DNA of 24,003 nt from Phlegmacium glaucopus (taxonomy: Eukaryota; Basidiomycota; Agaricomycetes; Agaricales; Cortinariaceae), in contig MU130477.1 in assembly GCA_015039465.1 (NCBI GenBank), forward strand, positions 3,731 to 27,733, read 5' to 3'. This document shows, in pieces, positions 1-8,527 of this stretch (the stretch's first letter is position 1; each line of letters opens with the position of its first letter). The notes beneath the pieces were generated by a model, which was not told where the DNA came from, searched no databases, and worked only from the letters and a program-made list of their open reading frames with translations. Position numbers and translations under genes: made by a program.

Positions 1-650
1 CCCTAGTTTTGAGACCGGCAGAGAACAAGTGGAAGGGAGGATGAACGATGTCCATGAATTATGTTCTCATTGTTCGATTCGGTCCACGCCCATACGCTTT
101 GTCATTACATTTTTAACTCGATTACGCTTCAGTGTACTCGGGTCATCAAACCATTGCTTCCTTATCCCCTATCTTATTTTTATCTTCACTACTCATTCCT
201 CCAGTCAACTTACTGGAGGACAAAGCTTCCTCTACTATTTTATTATTATATATACCTTTCAATTTTCTTTAATTCAACTCTTGTTGTGCCTGGTACTAGT
301 TTGGTCACTTTCCCTACGCATACGCTCGGCACTTTCTGGCGCTCTAATTTCTCTTCGACACACTTCTACACCAACGCTTCCTTTCTTTACCAATTCAGGC
401 CATAACTATCTCTTTCGACTTCTATGCAGCTTCATACTTCACGCTTCTCCTTGCCCCCACGCAACCTATCAATGCTTCCAGCATCCTCACTACACGCTTC
501 CAATACGCTCCGGATATAGTACAACACACTACACGCTTCCTACACGCTGTTGGCGCTTACTCTCACGTTCACTTCAACCATGGGCGCTCCGTAGGCGCAT
601 ATGACGCTTCAACAATTTAGCGTTTTTATTGGTCAAATGCTTGGATCTCC
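1..650. other. Gene-free leader with recurring ACGCTTC motif
   Basis: No gene is supported. The stretch has normal (unmirrored) base-step composition and is rich in pyrimidines on the + strand. The heptamer ACGCTTC or a one-base variant recurs at about 123, 373, 438, 472, 493, 531 and 603. Long open frames here encode low-complexity sequence without recognisable domains and are probably chance consequences of the T/C-rich composition. A similar CGCTTC-type motif reappears in mirrored form near 3610-3710. Confidence 0.5.
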
Positions 651-702
651 GATATACCTAGGATAGTTGCAGCCGACGTATTTGTTACCGTTTCTTACCC
701 TC

Positions 703-799
703 AAGGCTCAAGAGTCATAACTCTTACTCCAAGAATATAGCCTAACTCGTTATCACACCCTTGGCTGGCGATAGCAACGCCGTTAACGGCGGCTAACAC
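703..799. repeat. 97-bp repeat copy, mirrored relative to 5899-5995
   Basis: Read backwards without complementing, these 97 bases are identical to the forward sequence at 5899-5995. The match begins with CACAATCGGCGG and ends with GAACTCGGAA. The two copies diverge immediately outside this interval at the 703 end. A reverse-complement comparison does not give this match. It is the most compact proof that the surrounding DNA is mirrored, and it also marks an interspersed repeat family present at least twice in the window. Confidence 0.95.
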
Positions 800-990
800 G
801 AATGATTTGAACACGAACACGAGTCGTCATACACCCTTGGCTGGCGATAGCAACGCCGTTAACGGCGGCTAACACGAATGATTTGAACACGAGTAAAAAA
901 AAACTCGTCATACACCCTTGGCTGGCGGTAGTAACGTCGTTAACGGCGGTTAACACGACGAATGAAAATGAAACGAGCAAAAACTCGTAC
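756..990. repeat. Three-unit minisatellite (76-81 bp units), mirrored
   Basis: Units begin with CACCCTTGGCTGGCG at 756, 832 and 913 and have a central palindrome GCCGTTAACGGC in units 1 and 2. Unit 1 is 76 bp and unit 2 is 81 bp, with an A-rich insertion near its end. Unit 3 has diverged, and several of its changes are C to T as written (AGC to AGT, GCC to GTC, GGC to GGT). The array lies in the mirrored block, and its unit overlaps the 97-bp repeat found in normal orientation at 5899, where only one unit is present. Confidence 0.85.
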
Positions 991-1377
991 ACTGTCTACA
1001 CTGTGGATTCAGAACCGTGTCCGTTCCAAGCTAAAATCCGTGGGAGATTTCGGGCATTTAGTTCTTGAAGTTCTCTCTTTCACTAAGTATAATGTAACCG
1101 TGTAGGATTCTTTATATTAAGGTGATACATTTCAAACTTAAAGAGTGATACGAAACTCACACACTACATTGACATTGCGTGAAATGTGTCGGTGGTTTAA
1201 ACATTAGGACACGAACCAACATGCTCAGTTGTAGTGTACGGTCATGTGATTTTACCTGTTGCCGAATTAACTTGGAATTAGACTAGGGTTTAGTCTACAA
1301 TAGGTATTGGGGAATTAGATTTGAGTGTGCTTTTCTACTGTTGGCAAGCTAAACCCCGGACCCGGTGACAAAAGTAA

Positions 1378-2282
1378 AGTTAGAAGGCTATGGAGGGATC
1401 CGACCAGTTGGAGGTAGAACAGCGCGAAGAGTACAGAAAAAAGGGGTGGTGACCAACGAAGATACAACAACATAGGTTAGAATGCGAAGTTCAAGTTTCA
1501 ACCATTACAGCTGCCACAAAAGTCGGAAAGGGGGAACGGTTTATAACTACAGTCCTGTGAATTAGCAAAGTTCGTCTGAATGGTTCTATTATCACTTGCA
1601 AAGTAGGTTCTCACGGTCCCTAGCATTTTGACATTCGTAGAAGGCAGCAGGACGAAAGTGACCTTATTGTTGCTTACTGTCAACCCGAACTTGTTATAGC
1701 GGGTGAGCCTTTTAGACGCCGAGCGTCGAGAACTTAGACGCATAGGTTTTTACGTCACTCAAGGACACTAATAGAAATAACGTGAAATTAATATGTGGAA
1801 GACACAGGTAGCGACAGAGACACACAACTCTTTATAGGGTGTATCAACAGGAGCCATACTTATACCAGTAAAAACCGGTATAGTGCATCATGCGGGGCTC
1901 CTAGCTGTGGAAACACCTTTCCATGTAGAAGGTTGGGTGACTATAGAGAGTTTCCACATTCTATTGCCAACCTCTATAGCTCCGATAGTTCGCAACTTAG
2001 CCGACTGGTACGGAGATCATCTGGAAGTCCTGTAACGGTTAGTTTTACGGATATATAGTGGACACGACGTAGGTTTCGCGAACTTTTACAGTGTCTCGGC
2101 CGAGGACAGTTACTTTGTAAGACCGCTTCCATGAACTTCGCTAACTGACCATAAGACATAATGTACGGGTAATCTCTAGGAGTTTACTGTGCGTAGCGAC
2201 TTCGCGTGGAACCAAAAAGCATTTAACCGCCATTCAGAAACCTATAATACTACGGGACGTGCCACTTTTGGCGAAGAAGGTA
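1378..2282. other. Complete 4-exon gene readable only in mirror (246 aa)
   Basis: Reading from 2282 down to 1378 without complementing gives ATG at 2282-2280, exons 2282-2209, 2154-1798, 1736-1583 and 1533-1378, and a TGA at 1380-1378. The three introns (54, 61 and 49 nt) all run GT...AG, their phases join correctly, and the exons sum to 741 nt, or 247 codons including the stop. The product carries motifs such as VPFHKGVDPRGVLRDM, HIHTEDNYVGYFSTH, FRVGDIVQAQLSFVVIP and LKRKIGYN. From memory these resemble a family of uncharacterised Agaricomycete proteins; no function is known to me. The charged tail may be disordered. Nothing would be made from this DNA as written, because neither strand reads this way. 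An intact gene implies that the true genome has this locus in ordinary form. Confidence 0.88.
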
Positions 2283-2289
2283 GAGTCTC

Positions 2290-2870
2290 GATAACAAGGA
2301 GAAACAATTCAAATTTTGTTTCCTCAGTGCAGCCTCAATGAGGCCTTGTCATTCGCCTTTCCTGCAACCGGAGTCGCATACATGACACGGCGAGTCGAGG
2401 ATGTTACAGGACTAAAGCCTTGCCTTCTTCTTGCATTTTCAGCCTTCTGGAGTCACTGAATCTCCTTTTTGTTCTCCTCCTTTGATTCAACTATAAGCTT
2501 GACTCCTTTTGTATGTTCAAAGCTCATGAATTTATATTTTCCTTATCGTAGACTTTATATTTTATATTTATATTTACGACGCAAGACGAGGGCCTTCCAG
2601 GACGTAAGAACCCTACTTATTAGGTATCGACCACACGACTGACTACCACCCTTTCTACTACTGTTTCTTATCACCATCTCCACTTCTTCACCATTACTCA
2701 AACCTCACTGCAGCCTTCTCAGCCTTACTATGCCTTTTCAGAACCTCAGCCTGCATCCACCTCATCTTGACCTTTGTTCCCTATCATGACCTTTCCTCAT
2801 GCCAGATGGCCTTTGTTGAGGCAGCCTCAGCCTGGCCTCATTGCATACTGCCTTACATTGTGAGAAGTTG
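2290..2870. other. Pyrimidine-rich gene-free stretch of uncertain orientation
   Basis: No gene is supported. The stretch is dominated by CCTTT, AGCCTT and GCCTCA words, with an AT-rich run at 2525-2575. Around 2400-2520 and 2660-2850 the base steps look normal (TG above GT, CA above AC, little CG), unlike the flanking mirrored DNA. The end next to 2282 would be the promoter of the mirror-read gene. Simple sequence makes orientation hard to judge here. Confidence 0.4.
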
Positions 2871-2879
2871 TTCGCGGTT

Positions 2880-3600
2880 GAGCTACCTAAGAGGTAGAGA
2901 ACCTACCACTTGGACAGACTTTTACACAGCCACGGGACGGTTTTAAAACACACAAATTCAGGGACTTTGAAAATAATACTATACTAAGAGTGGAACTTGT
3001 ATGATCGATCGGATAACAGAAGGTTGAGAGGTACGGAGAGTTGTCGTGAGACGAGTTCACGCAACGGACACATGACAGTCTAAAATAAACCCCGAGACGT
3101 TCACAACACCTGGATGCACGCGGACACTCCAACATCAAAAACAGCTCGTAAAAACAGTTCCGACAATGCACCAAGTGTAAGAACAGATACCATGTAGTTT
3201 GCCGGGTATATACACGTACTAACACACGACCGACAAATGGCAACAGCCATAATCTACTGACGTAGGTCAATAACTAACTGAACAAAATCTACCAGTTTAA
3301 GTACAATGAAGATAAAAAGTAAATGTAGGATGTCATATATACCATACACGAGCTAGATATGGAACACTTAAGTACCATTGGTTTCCAAAATCGTCTAGAC
3401 ACGTGAATAAACCACAGGAAGATAGCGATGAAGAAACTACGAGACTAACATCACAAGAAAGAAGTCTACAGAGAGCCAGGGAGGAAGATTAGCAATTAAG
3501 TCGGGTGGCAGGTATTATGTCTTGAACCTTACATTCAAGTTATAAGTTGAGGTACGGATAGTTAGAATACGTACCAACGTAAATATCCCAGTTACATAAA
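2880..3600. other. Mirrored gene-free stretch
   Basis: Base steps are strongly inverted (for example, AC well above CA at 2881-2940 and TA well above AT at 3541-3600), so this part appears mirrored. Neither the two ordinary strands nor the mirror reading gave a protein I could recognise. A 127-codon open frame on the minus strand at 2887-3270 is therefore treated as meaningless. Confidence 0.6.
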
Positions 3601-3602
3601 CT

Positions 3603-3780
3603 TTGCAGCAACGTTCTAAGTCAATAGTCTCATCCTTTAAGTTACTTCGCGTACTGCGTTATCGTTCGCGGACTTCGCTATCTTCGCGGTCTACTCGTCT
3701 AGCGTATTTCGATACCGCGAACTTCCCTTTAAATTCTATCGAGGAAATCTACATTAACCCCTCCGAACTACGTTACTACT
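3603..3780. repeat. CGCTTC-type short repeats, mirrored
   Basis: Written forward, this stretch is full of CTTCGC and TTCGCG words. Read backwards without complementing it gives about five copies of CGCTTC or CGCTTG within some 65 bases at about 3644-3710. That matches the ACGCTTC motif scattered through 1-610 in normal orientation. The shared motif suggests the two flanks of the mirrored block belong to the same kind of repetitive DNA. Confidence 0.45.
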
Positions 3781-3789
3781 TGCGGTCTG

Positions 3790-4632
3790 ATCCCACCGCA
3801 GGTACATCAACGTGACCAGGATCAGTCCCGCACGCACCAAGTATAAGCAGATGAAGGATTTCAGTGTCATTCACAACTATGGCGCCATCCTCAAGAATGC
3901 TCTCAATATACCTGAGGAATATTAAAATCAATGTTTCAAAGTTGATGTGAACAAAACTCACCCTGAGGCACGGAATATTGGCTGATCGAATATGACATGT
4001 CCAGCAAGATCTGGATGAGTGTCAGAATTCAAGCGGAACATAGTGCTAGCCAGAGGCCTGCATTTTTCTTGAAGACGCATCGAGCGATCGGATGCCGACT
4101 CTGACCAACATTTTGACCGGTTATAGGGAAATCCTGGTAATTCACATTGAATGAAATCTTGTCGTCCGTCCGGAGTAGCACAGAGCTTAGCAAGTTTCAA
4201 CCCCACATTCAAAAGGCTCCTCGAGAAGTTGGTGATGCTCCCCAAATGCTCCCCAGTGTTTTCTCAGGTACCATGGGATTAGCTCATTGAACAAGACTGA
4301 AGGCTTTGCGACCAGTGGTTGATATAAGCCTGGAGGACAGGATGGGGTAAAATCTCAAAGAATACGACCCTTCAGGTCCCCATTTCCTTTACAATAATAT
4401 CATTGACAGGTTTACCAAACATACTGGCTGGGAATATTGTCCCAGCAGTAGTCTTCATCTATTTTACGATGCAGCCATCGACGGTAGACATGGTACGAAG
4501 CACATGTGTGCCTATGCCATCTGTAAACACAAGCTTCACCACAAGAGCCCAGATATCATGACAAGTGCAACAAACAGAACGGTTATGACGCATCACAGAA
4601 TAAGCACACAGGACCGGTATATAATGTCATAG
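3790..4632 (+). pseudogene. Decayed gene, 5' end lost at the mirrored-DNA edge
   Basis: Three blocks of coherent + strand coding sequence are visible. The first, about 3790-3924, reads YINVTRISPARTKYKQ followed by DFSVIHNYGAILKNALNIPE and then hits a stop. The second, about 3939-3983, includes KVDVNKTHPEARNIG. The third, about 4346-4632, includes DPSGPHFLYNNIIDRFTKHT, LHLFYDAAIDGRHGTKHM and a terminal TAG at 4630-4632. They lie in order but in different frames with stops between, so the gene is broken. The middle (about 3985-4340) shows no clear continuation. The upstream part is missing because forward coding appears only where mirrored DNA ends. I do not recognise a domain; from memory similar uncharacterised proteins occur in Agaricomycetes. 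A 95-codon open frame on the minus strand at 3958-4245 is probably a shadow. Confidence 0.45.
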
Positions 4633-5016
4633 TAATAAATACATATTAAAGATATGGGACGTCACAATGTAACAGGACCCCAACTGACAAGAAAGGAAAG
4701 GAAGTGGAAGCTTCACCGTCAATGTTAGACCGTGTCCTTCTCAGCAACAGTAAAGCTAGTCTGATGCCAGGTTTACCTTAAAAACTCGGTTACCCAAAAT
4801 AAGACAAGTTGCATAACATCTTCTCCTCAAACTAGTTAGCATGTATACATGGCGATGCGATGATTCTACCTGATCAAAAATCAGATTATGATTATGACAG
4901 CGACAGTTTGTTAAGATCATCACGAACTTCAAGCTTTTATCTCAGTCACTGTATTTGATATGATGCTAGACTCTTAATATATAAAGCAAGGGTCAGAGCA
5001 TTGCAACAGACACGAG
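4633..5016. other. Gene-free stretch
   Basis: I see no gene, RNA or repeat here. The stretch is AT-rich, has normal base-step composition, and leads up to the left arm of the foldback element. Confidence 0.5.
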
Positions 5017-5338
5017 CATCAGGAAAATATAGAAAAAACTTAAACAGGCTTATTCTTGGCTTAGTGGGCTTATTGCCTGCTAAGCACAAATAAGCCAAAA
5101 ATAAGAAAATGACTTGGCTTACACAGGCTTAATGAGTACTTAAGGCTACTTATTTGAGCTTGGAATTCAAAATCTGGTGATCTAAGTTGAATTAAGTACA
5201 AATTAAGTGTGTTAAGTTGTAAATTAAGGCATCTAAGCCAAGTCATTTACTTATTTTTGGCTTATTTGTGCTTAGCAGGCAATAAGCCCACTAAGCCAAG
5301 AATAAGCCTGTTTAAGTTTTTTCTAGATTTTCCTGATG
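5017..5338. mobile_element. Foldback/MITE-like element, 322 bp with 105-bp arms
   Basis: Bases 5017-5121 and 5234-5338 are inverted repeats of each other over 105 bp with about two mismatches; the centre of about 112 bp is unrelated and has no coding capacity. The arms are built from TTAAG, AAGCC and GGCTTA words. Inside the arms a TA lies at each end of a GAAAAAACTTAAAC / GTTTAAGTTTTTTC pair (TA at about 5029-5030 and 5325-5326). A TA-flanked non-autonomous element with extra symmetric flanks is therefore one possible reading. The right arm ends only 6 bp before the start codon of the membrane-protein remnant at 5345. The superfamily is not certain. Confidence 0.85.
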
Positions 5339-5344
5339 GAAGTC

Positions 5345-5897
5345 ATGAAGCTAAGTGTTCGCGACTTTTTCATTATTGGGTTATGTCTCGAAGGCTTTTT
5401 TTATGGTAAGATATTTTCTACAACTTTCACGGCAGCTGCCAAAGAAGTATAATATTAACCTATCCCAGGAGTATATTCTGGCATATTTGCCATATATTTA
5501 CAAGACCACTGGACATCGAACAAAGGCACCTACAAGAGAAATGTCATTTTCTATGCTCTGTGTGCTCTATATATGCTCTCTGTTGTCAATGTTGTGGTTG
5601 ATATAACAGATTTAATAATATTTTCAGTTAGTACCAATTTCATCGGTAACAATAACCATCTTTTACTCATTCTGTTTTGCAGAATCCAACGGTATTCCTC
5701 CACATATCTTTTGTTCAAGGCATAGTATCAGGTTGCTGCGATTTCATAGCCCAATCTATCCTAGTATGTATAAACTACTTATCCCCAACATTTATTTTAT
5801 TCATGGAAATCTTAAAGATCTACCGTTGCTGGATTGTGTGGGGTTGCAATATCCGTGTCGTGATCCTTCCTTCAATCTTGGCATTTGTATTCTTAGG
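5345..5897 (+). pseudogene. Truncated Agaricomycete seven-helix membrane-protein gene
   Basis: Four exons can be joined in frame: 5345-5405, 5469-5626, 5683-5763 and 5818-5897. The introns are 63, 56 and 54 nt and run GT...AG. The first residues read MKLSVRDFFIIGLCLEGFFY, followed by VYSGIFAIYLQDHW, NVIFYALCALYMLSVVNVVV, VSGCCDFIAQSIL and IYRCWIVWGCNIRVVI. These are hydrophobic helices with the YRCWIVWG signature of an uncharacterised multi-helix family that, from memory, is greatly expanded in Agaricomycetes. About 126 residues (three to four helices) are present. The frame then ends exactly where the repeat at 5899 begins, and I found no continuation downstream. The ATG lies 6 bp from the MITE-like element, so the promoter is probably also lost. 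A truncated non-functional copy is the best reading. Confidence 0.72.
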
Positions 5898-5898
5898 T

Positions 5899-5995
5899 CA
5901 CAATCGGCGGCAATTGCCGCAACGATAGCGGTCGGTTCCCACACTATTGCTCAATCCGATATAAGAACCTCATTCTCAATACTGAGAACTCGGAA
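5899..5995 (+). repeat. Interspersed repeat copy in normal orientation
   Basis: This 97-bp stretch is the normally oriented counterpart of the mirrored bases 799-703. It starts two bases after the last plausible codon of the membrane-protein remnant. It contains the GGCAATTGCC palindrome that appears as GGC/CCG-rich units in the minisatellite at 756-990. The true element ends are unknown; the match simply stops at 5995. Confidence 0.85.
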
Positions 5996-7268
5996 TCGGT
6001 AATAACCATTCAGAAAACCATATTTATGGTTAGATCAATAGATTCGGGGTTTTACCATAGTTTGGCACCGTCATGTCACCAAACTTGTAACCCTGGCCCC
6101 TGGGGTTTTCCGTTTTTTTGCTAATTTTTTTTTGTTTTTTTTTTTTTGTTTTTTGTTTTATTTATTTTAACTATGTGATTATTGTTCTACTGTTCAAACG
6201 CCAGGTTTATATGCCAATAAAATTTAAAAAACCGGTCCAGACCAGTATTCTTGTGGTTTGCACCGATTGTTTATTTTCGCGTTGCCGTCGTTCTATTTTG
6301 GGTATTGGTGTGGACCGGTTGCGGTCCACGGTTGCCCGTTTGTGGGTCAAAAAAACCAGACGGACCTGATCTGCCTTACAACATATACCGAGTGCATAAA
6401 CCTTGGTCCTACGATTTTTAAATTGCACACCTTCTTAAAGCTCGGCATATGTATACAACTTTTTCTGACCCAAGCAGAACTATATTTCGAATTCTCTTGG
6501 AATTCTCGCGATTGTACTACAATCGAGAACCTCCCCATATACATATTACAGGAGGGTTGAAGCTGGAATAAACTTTGTAGTTTTAACTTCAACTTTTACC
6601 CATACCAAAGACTTGGGTTCCCACTTCCCGAGAAACTCCGGTAGCTTTGGAGTGTGAGACTATGCAATGACACTACTGTCGAAACGATATCAAAATGTTT
6701 TTATAGACGATCTCAACTCGATATTATTTCTCATAGTAACAATAATGCCTATCAATTACCCTGGTACCTTCAACTTCAACTTCAAGTTCCTGGTACTCCT
6801 CGCATGTGATTGTAACAATGTCTAACATTATCGATAGCTTGTCCCTGGCAACAATAATGAACGTCATTGGCAGGGAATTTTTCCAAATATATGTATTGAA
6901 ATTTGAGAGAATGTTGACTGCTTTCACATGGCCATGACGAATTTAGCATTACTACGGTGTCTCGGGATGATTAATCGGTTAATCGATGGTTAATTGATAC
7001 ACAGGGGCAGGTGGCAGTGGTTGTCACTGCCAGTTGATAAGCAGCTTCACTCGTGAGTCAGCGACGAGGTACAAAGATAAGCAGTTTTATATTTTCGATC
7101 GCCAAGTCGCCATCGCACCACTGAAATTTGTGTGAATCGTGTAGCACAGTCGCAAGGGAAAAGAATATTTTTGTTCGATGGTCGCTCCACGCCAACATGA
7201 AACTTGATGAAGAGTAAAGAGCAGGTTGACCTAATTGTGATCTGATAGACGTTATCAGATTATCATAG
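5996..7268. other. Gene-free stretch with poly-T and small inverted repeats
   Basis: No gene is supported. A T-rich tract lies at about 6113-6172. ACCGGTCCAGACC at about 6232 and its imperfect inverse near 6309 form a loose inverted repeat. CGATTGTA and TACAATCG, separated by one base at 6509-6525, form a short perfect hairpin. A GTTAATCGAT-type direct repetition occurs at about 6970-7000. None of these explains the stretch as a whole. Confidence 0.45.
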
Positions 7269-7526
7269 ATGAGCTTTTTTCAGGTTGACCCCAATGTTCT
7301 TGCATGGGCGGTGACTGCGGCTGTCGCTGTCATCGCTGTAGAAAACTATGACCGAATCTCAGGCTGTCCGAGGTCGCCGCATTACATACAACCTGCACAA
7401 GACTTGACCGGGACCCTCCGGGTACAAATATCTTTCGAAGTGATGGCAACCCTTGTGATCAAACGTTCATCCCAACACTCCAATGATATAGACCCAACCG
7501 CAGTGTACTTACAACTCGTACTTTAA
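7269..7526 (+). CDS. Unrecognised open frame, possibly not a gene
   Basis: An 85-codon frame opens at an ATG and contains a hydrophobic run (VLAWAVTAAVAVIAV, about residues 10-24) that could span a membrane. I recognise no family and see no convincing partner exon; the sequence just upstream of the run (TTTTTTCAG) could be a splice acceptor instead. A chance open frame or a gene fragment is at least as likely as a real small gene. Confidence 0.15.
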   Translation: MSFFQVDPNVLAWAVTAAVAVIAVENYDRISGCPRSPHYIQPAQDLTGTLRVQISFEVMATLVIKRSSQHSNDIDPTAVYLQLVL

Positions 7527-8160
7527 ACCATCATTTTGCCTAGTATTAATCATTTCCCACAGGCCATGCTATAAATCTGGACTATTAACCGGTCGAAATT
7601 CAACATCCAATATTCAATAATGGCGTGGACAATGGCAATGTGGGGTTCCACATTAATGCACTATTGATTAGTACTTCTGGTATCACAAGATCGCGGTCTT
7701 TATTTGCGACTGGTTTGCCAAGAACAGAGGAACAAGTACGTCTATGTGTCTTAGCTTGTTCAAACCAAATGAAGCAGTTTTTTCGACTCCATCAGCTGAC
7801 CTCAGATGGGTAGTGATTCTGATTCCATTGATAAGACAAAGTTTCGGTATATATTTAACCACATGAAGATTAATTACTTACCTTCAGGAAGTACATAACT
7901 AACCTTGGTCTGGTTCCAATCTCGTTGACTTGTGCTGACACTGGGACCAAAGTGACATCAAAACTGGCTTTGGCTTCTCTTCTCAGAACTTTAAAAAAAA
8001 ACCCCACTAGTCCTGCTTGCGCGTGAGCATGTGCTCTAAAATCTCGCAATGCCGCGATGTTATGTTGACTAAAATGGCAATGATTGTGCATCAGTGCCAG
8101 GCAAGTGCACGACAGCGTGTGTAAAGCATGTTCTTGGACTGTAGAAGCCTAGGTACCCCA
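7527..8160. other. Gene-free stretch
   Basis: Short open frames occur on both strands but none carries a recognisable motif or a believable exon chain. A run of nine A lies near 7992-8000. I see nothing else. Confidence 0.4.
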
Positions 8161-8161
8161 T

Positions 8162-8527
8162 GGTGCATCTTTTTATTATTGTAAGCCATCATATCATGGC
8201 TCAAACCTTGCCTCGCGGACCGCTTCGATTACCTCTGATTACCTCCAAAGCTCCCCCAGGATCCCAAAAGGATCTATTTATACCTCTTGGCAGCCGCAGG
8301 CAGAAGGATATCCAGGATTCTTGTGTGATCTTGAATGCCTTATGGTACGATGTTTAATTGAAAAGAAGCTCAACCCCATCCAAAAGAGATTTCCTGCGAT
8401 TGTCAACGCCTGCCAGGTGGCAATATGGTTTTGGTTCCGAACTCTTCCGTCCCCAAAGATCAAGTTTGTTACGGGCCGACCTGCTTTGTTTTCCGAGCCT
8501 GTCGATATAACACTAGAACGTGCCTGA
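8162..8527 (+). CDS. Unrecognised open frame of about 120 codons
   Basis: One frame stays open from about 8162 to the TGA at 8525-8527 and encodes a varied, non-repetitive sequence that includes RFPAIVNACQVAIWFWFRTL and SPKIKFVTGRPALFSEPVD. The first ATG inside it is at about 8342, so it would need an upstream exon or would be only about 60 residues long. I recognise no family. It may be an exon of a decayed gene or a chance frame; no promoter or neighbour supports it. Confidence 0.2.
   Translation, partial: GASFYYCKPSYHGSNLASRTASITSDYLQSSPRIPKGSIYTSWQPQAEGYPGFLCDLECLMVRCLIEKKLNPIQKRFPAIVNACQVAIWFWFRTLPSPKIKFVTGRPALFSEPVDITLERA

Larger units (their letters stand above)
650..3790. other. Mirrored DNA: sequence reversed but not complemented
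   Basis: Most of this stretch reads sensibly only when taken from high to low coordinate without complementing. Three observations show it. Bases 799 down to 703 are identical over 97 nt to forward bases 5899-5995. A complete four-exon gene with canonical splice sites and preserved phase lies at 2282 down to 1378. Base-step bias is inverted relative to the rest of the window: at 1681-1740 CG is 7 against GC 4, AC 5 against CA 1, TA 4 against AT 1. The left edge lies between about 640 and 703, the right edge between about 3720 and 3830. Parts of 2290-2570 and 2650-2860 look normally oriented, so there may be more than one block. No natural mechanism is known that mirrors long DNA; an assembly or processing error is the likeliest cause. 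Confidence 0.93.

Noticed and set aside
29..604. Long open frames (191 and 114 codons) on the + strand
   Set aside because: They overlap in different frames, encode low-complexity T/C-derived residues and have no recognisable domain, splice context or start context.
783..3961. All ordinary-strand open frames within the mirrored stretch
   Set aside because: DNA that is reversed without complementing has no meaningful frames on either normal strand; none encodes a recognisable protein.
5646..5682. A 37-nt intron in the membrane-protein remnant
   Set aside because: It would put the downstream exon out of frame with FLHISFVQGIVSGCCDF. A 56-nt intron at 5627-5682 (GTTAGT...GCAG) keeps the frame and has a normal length.
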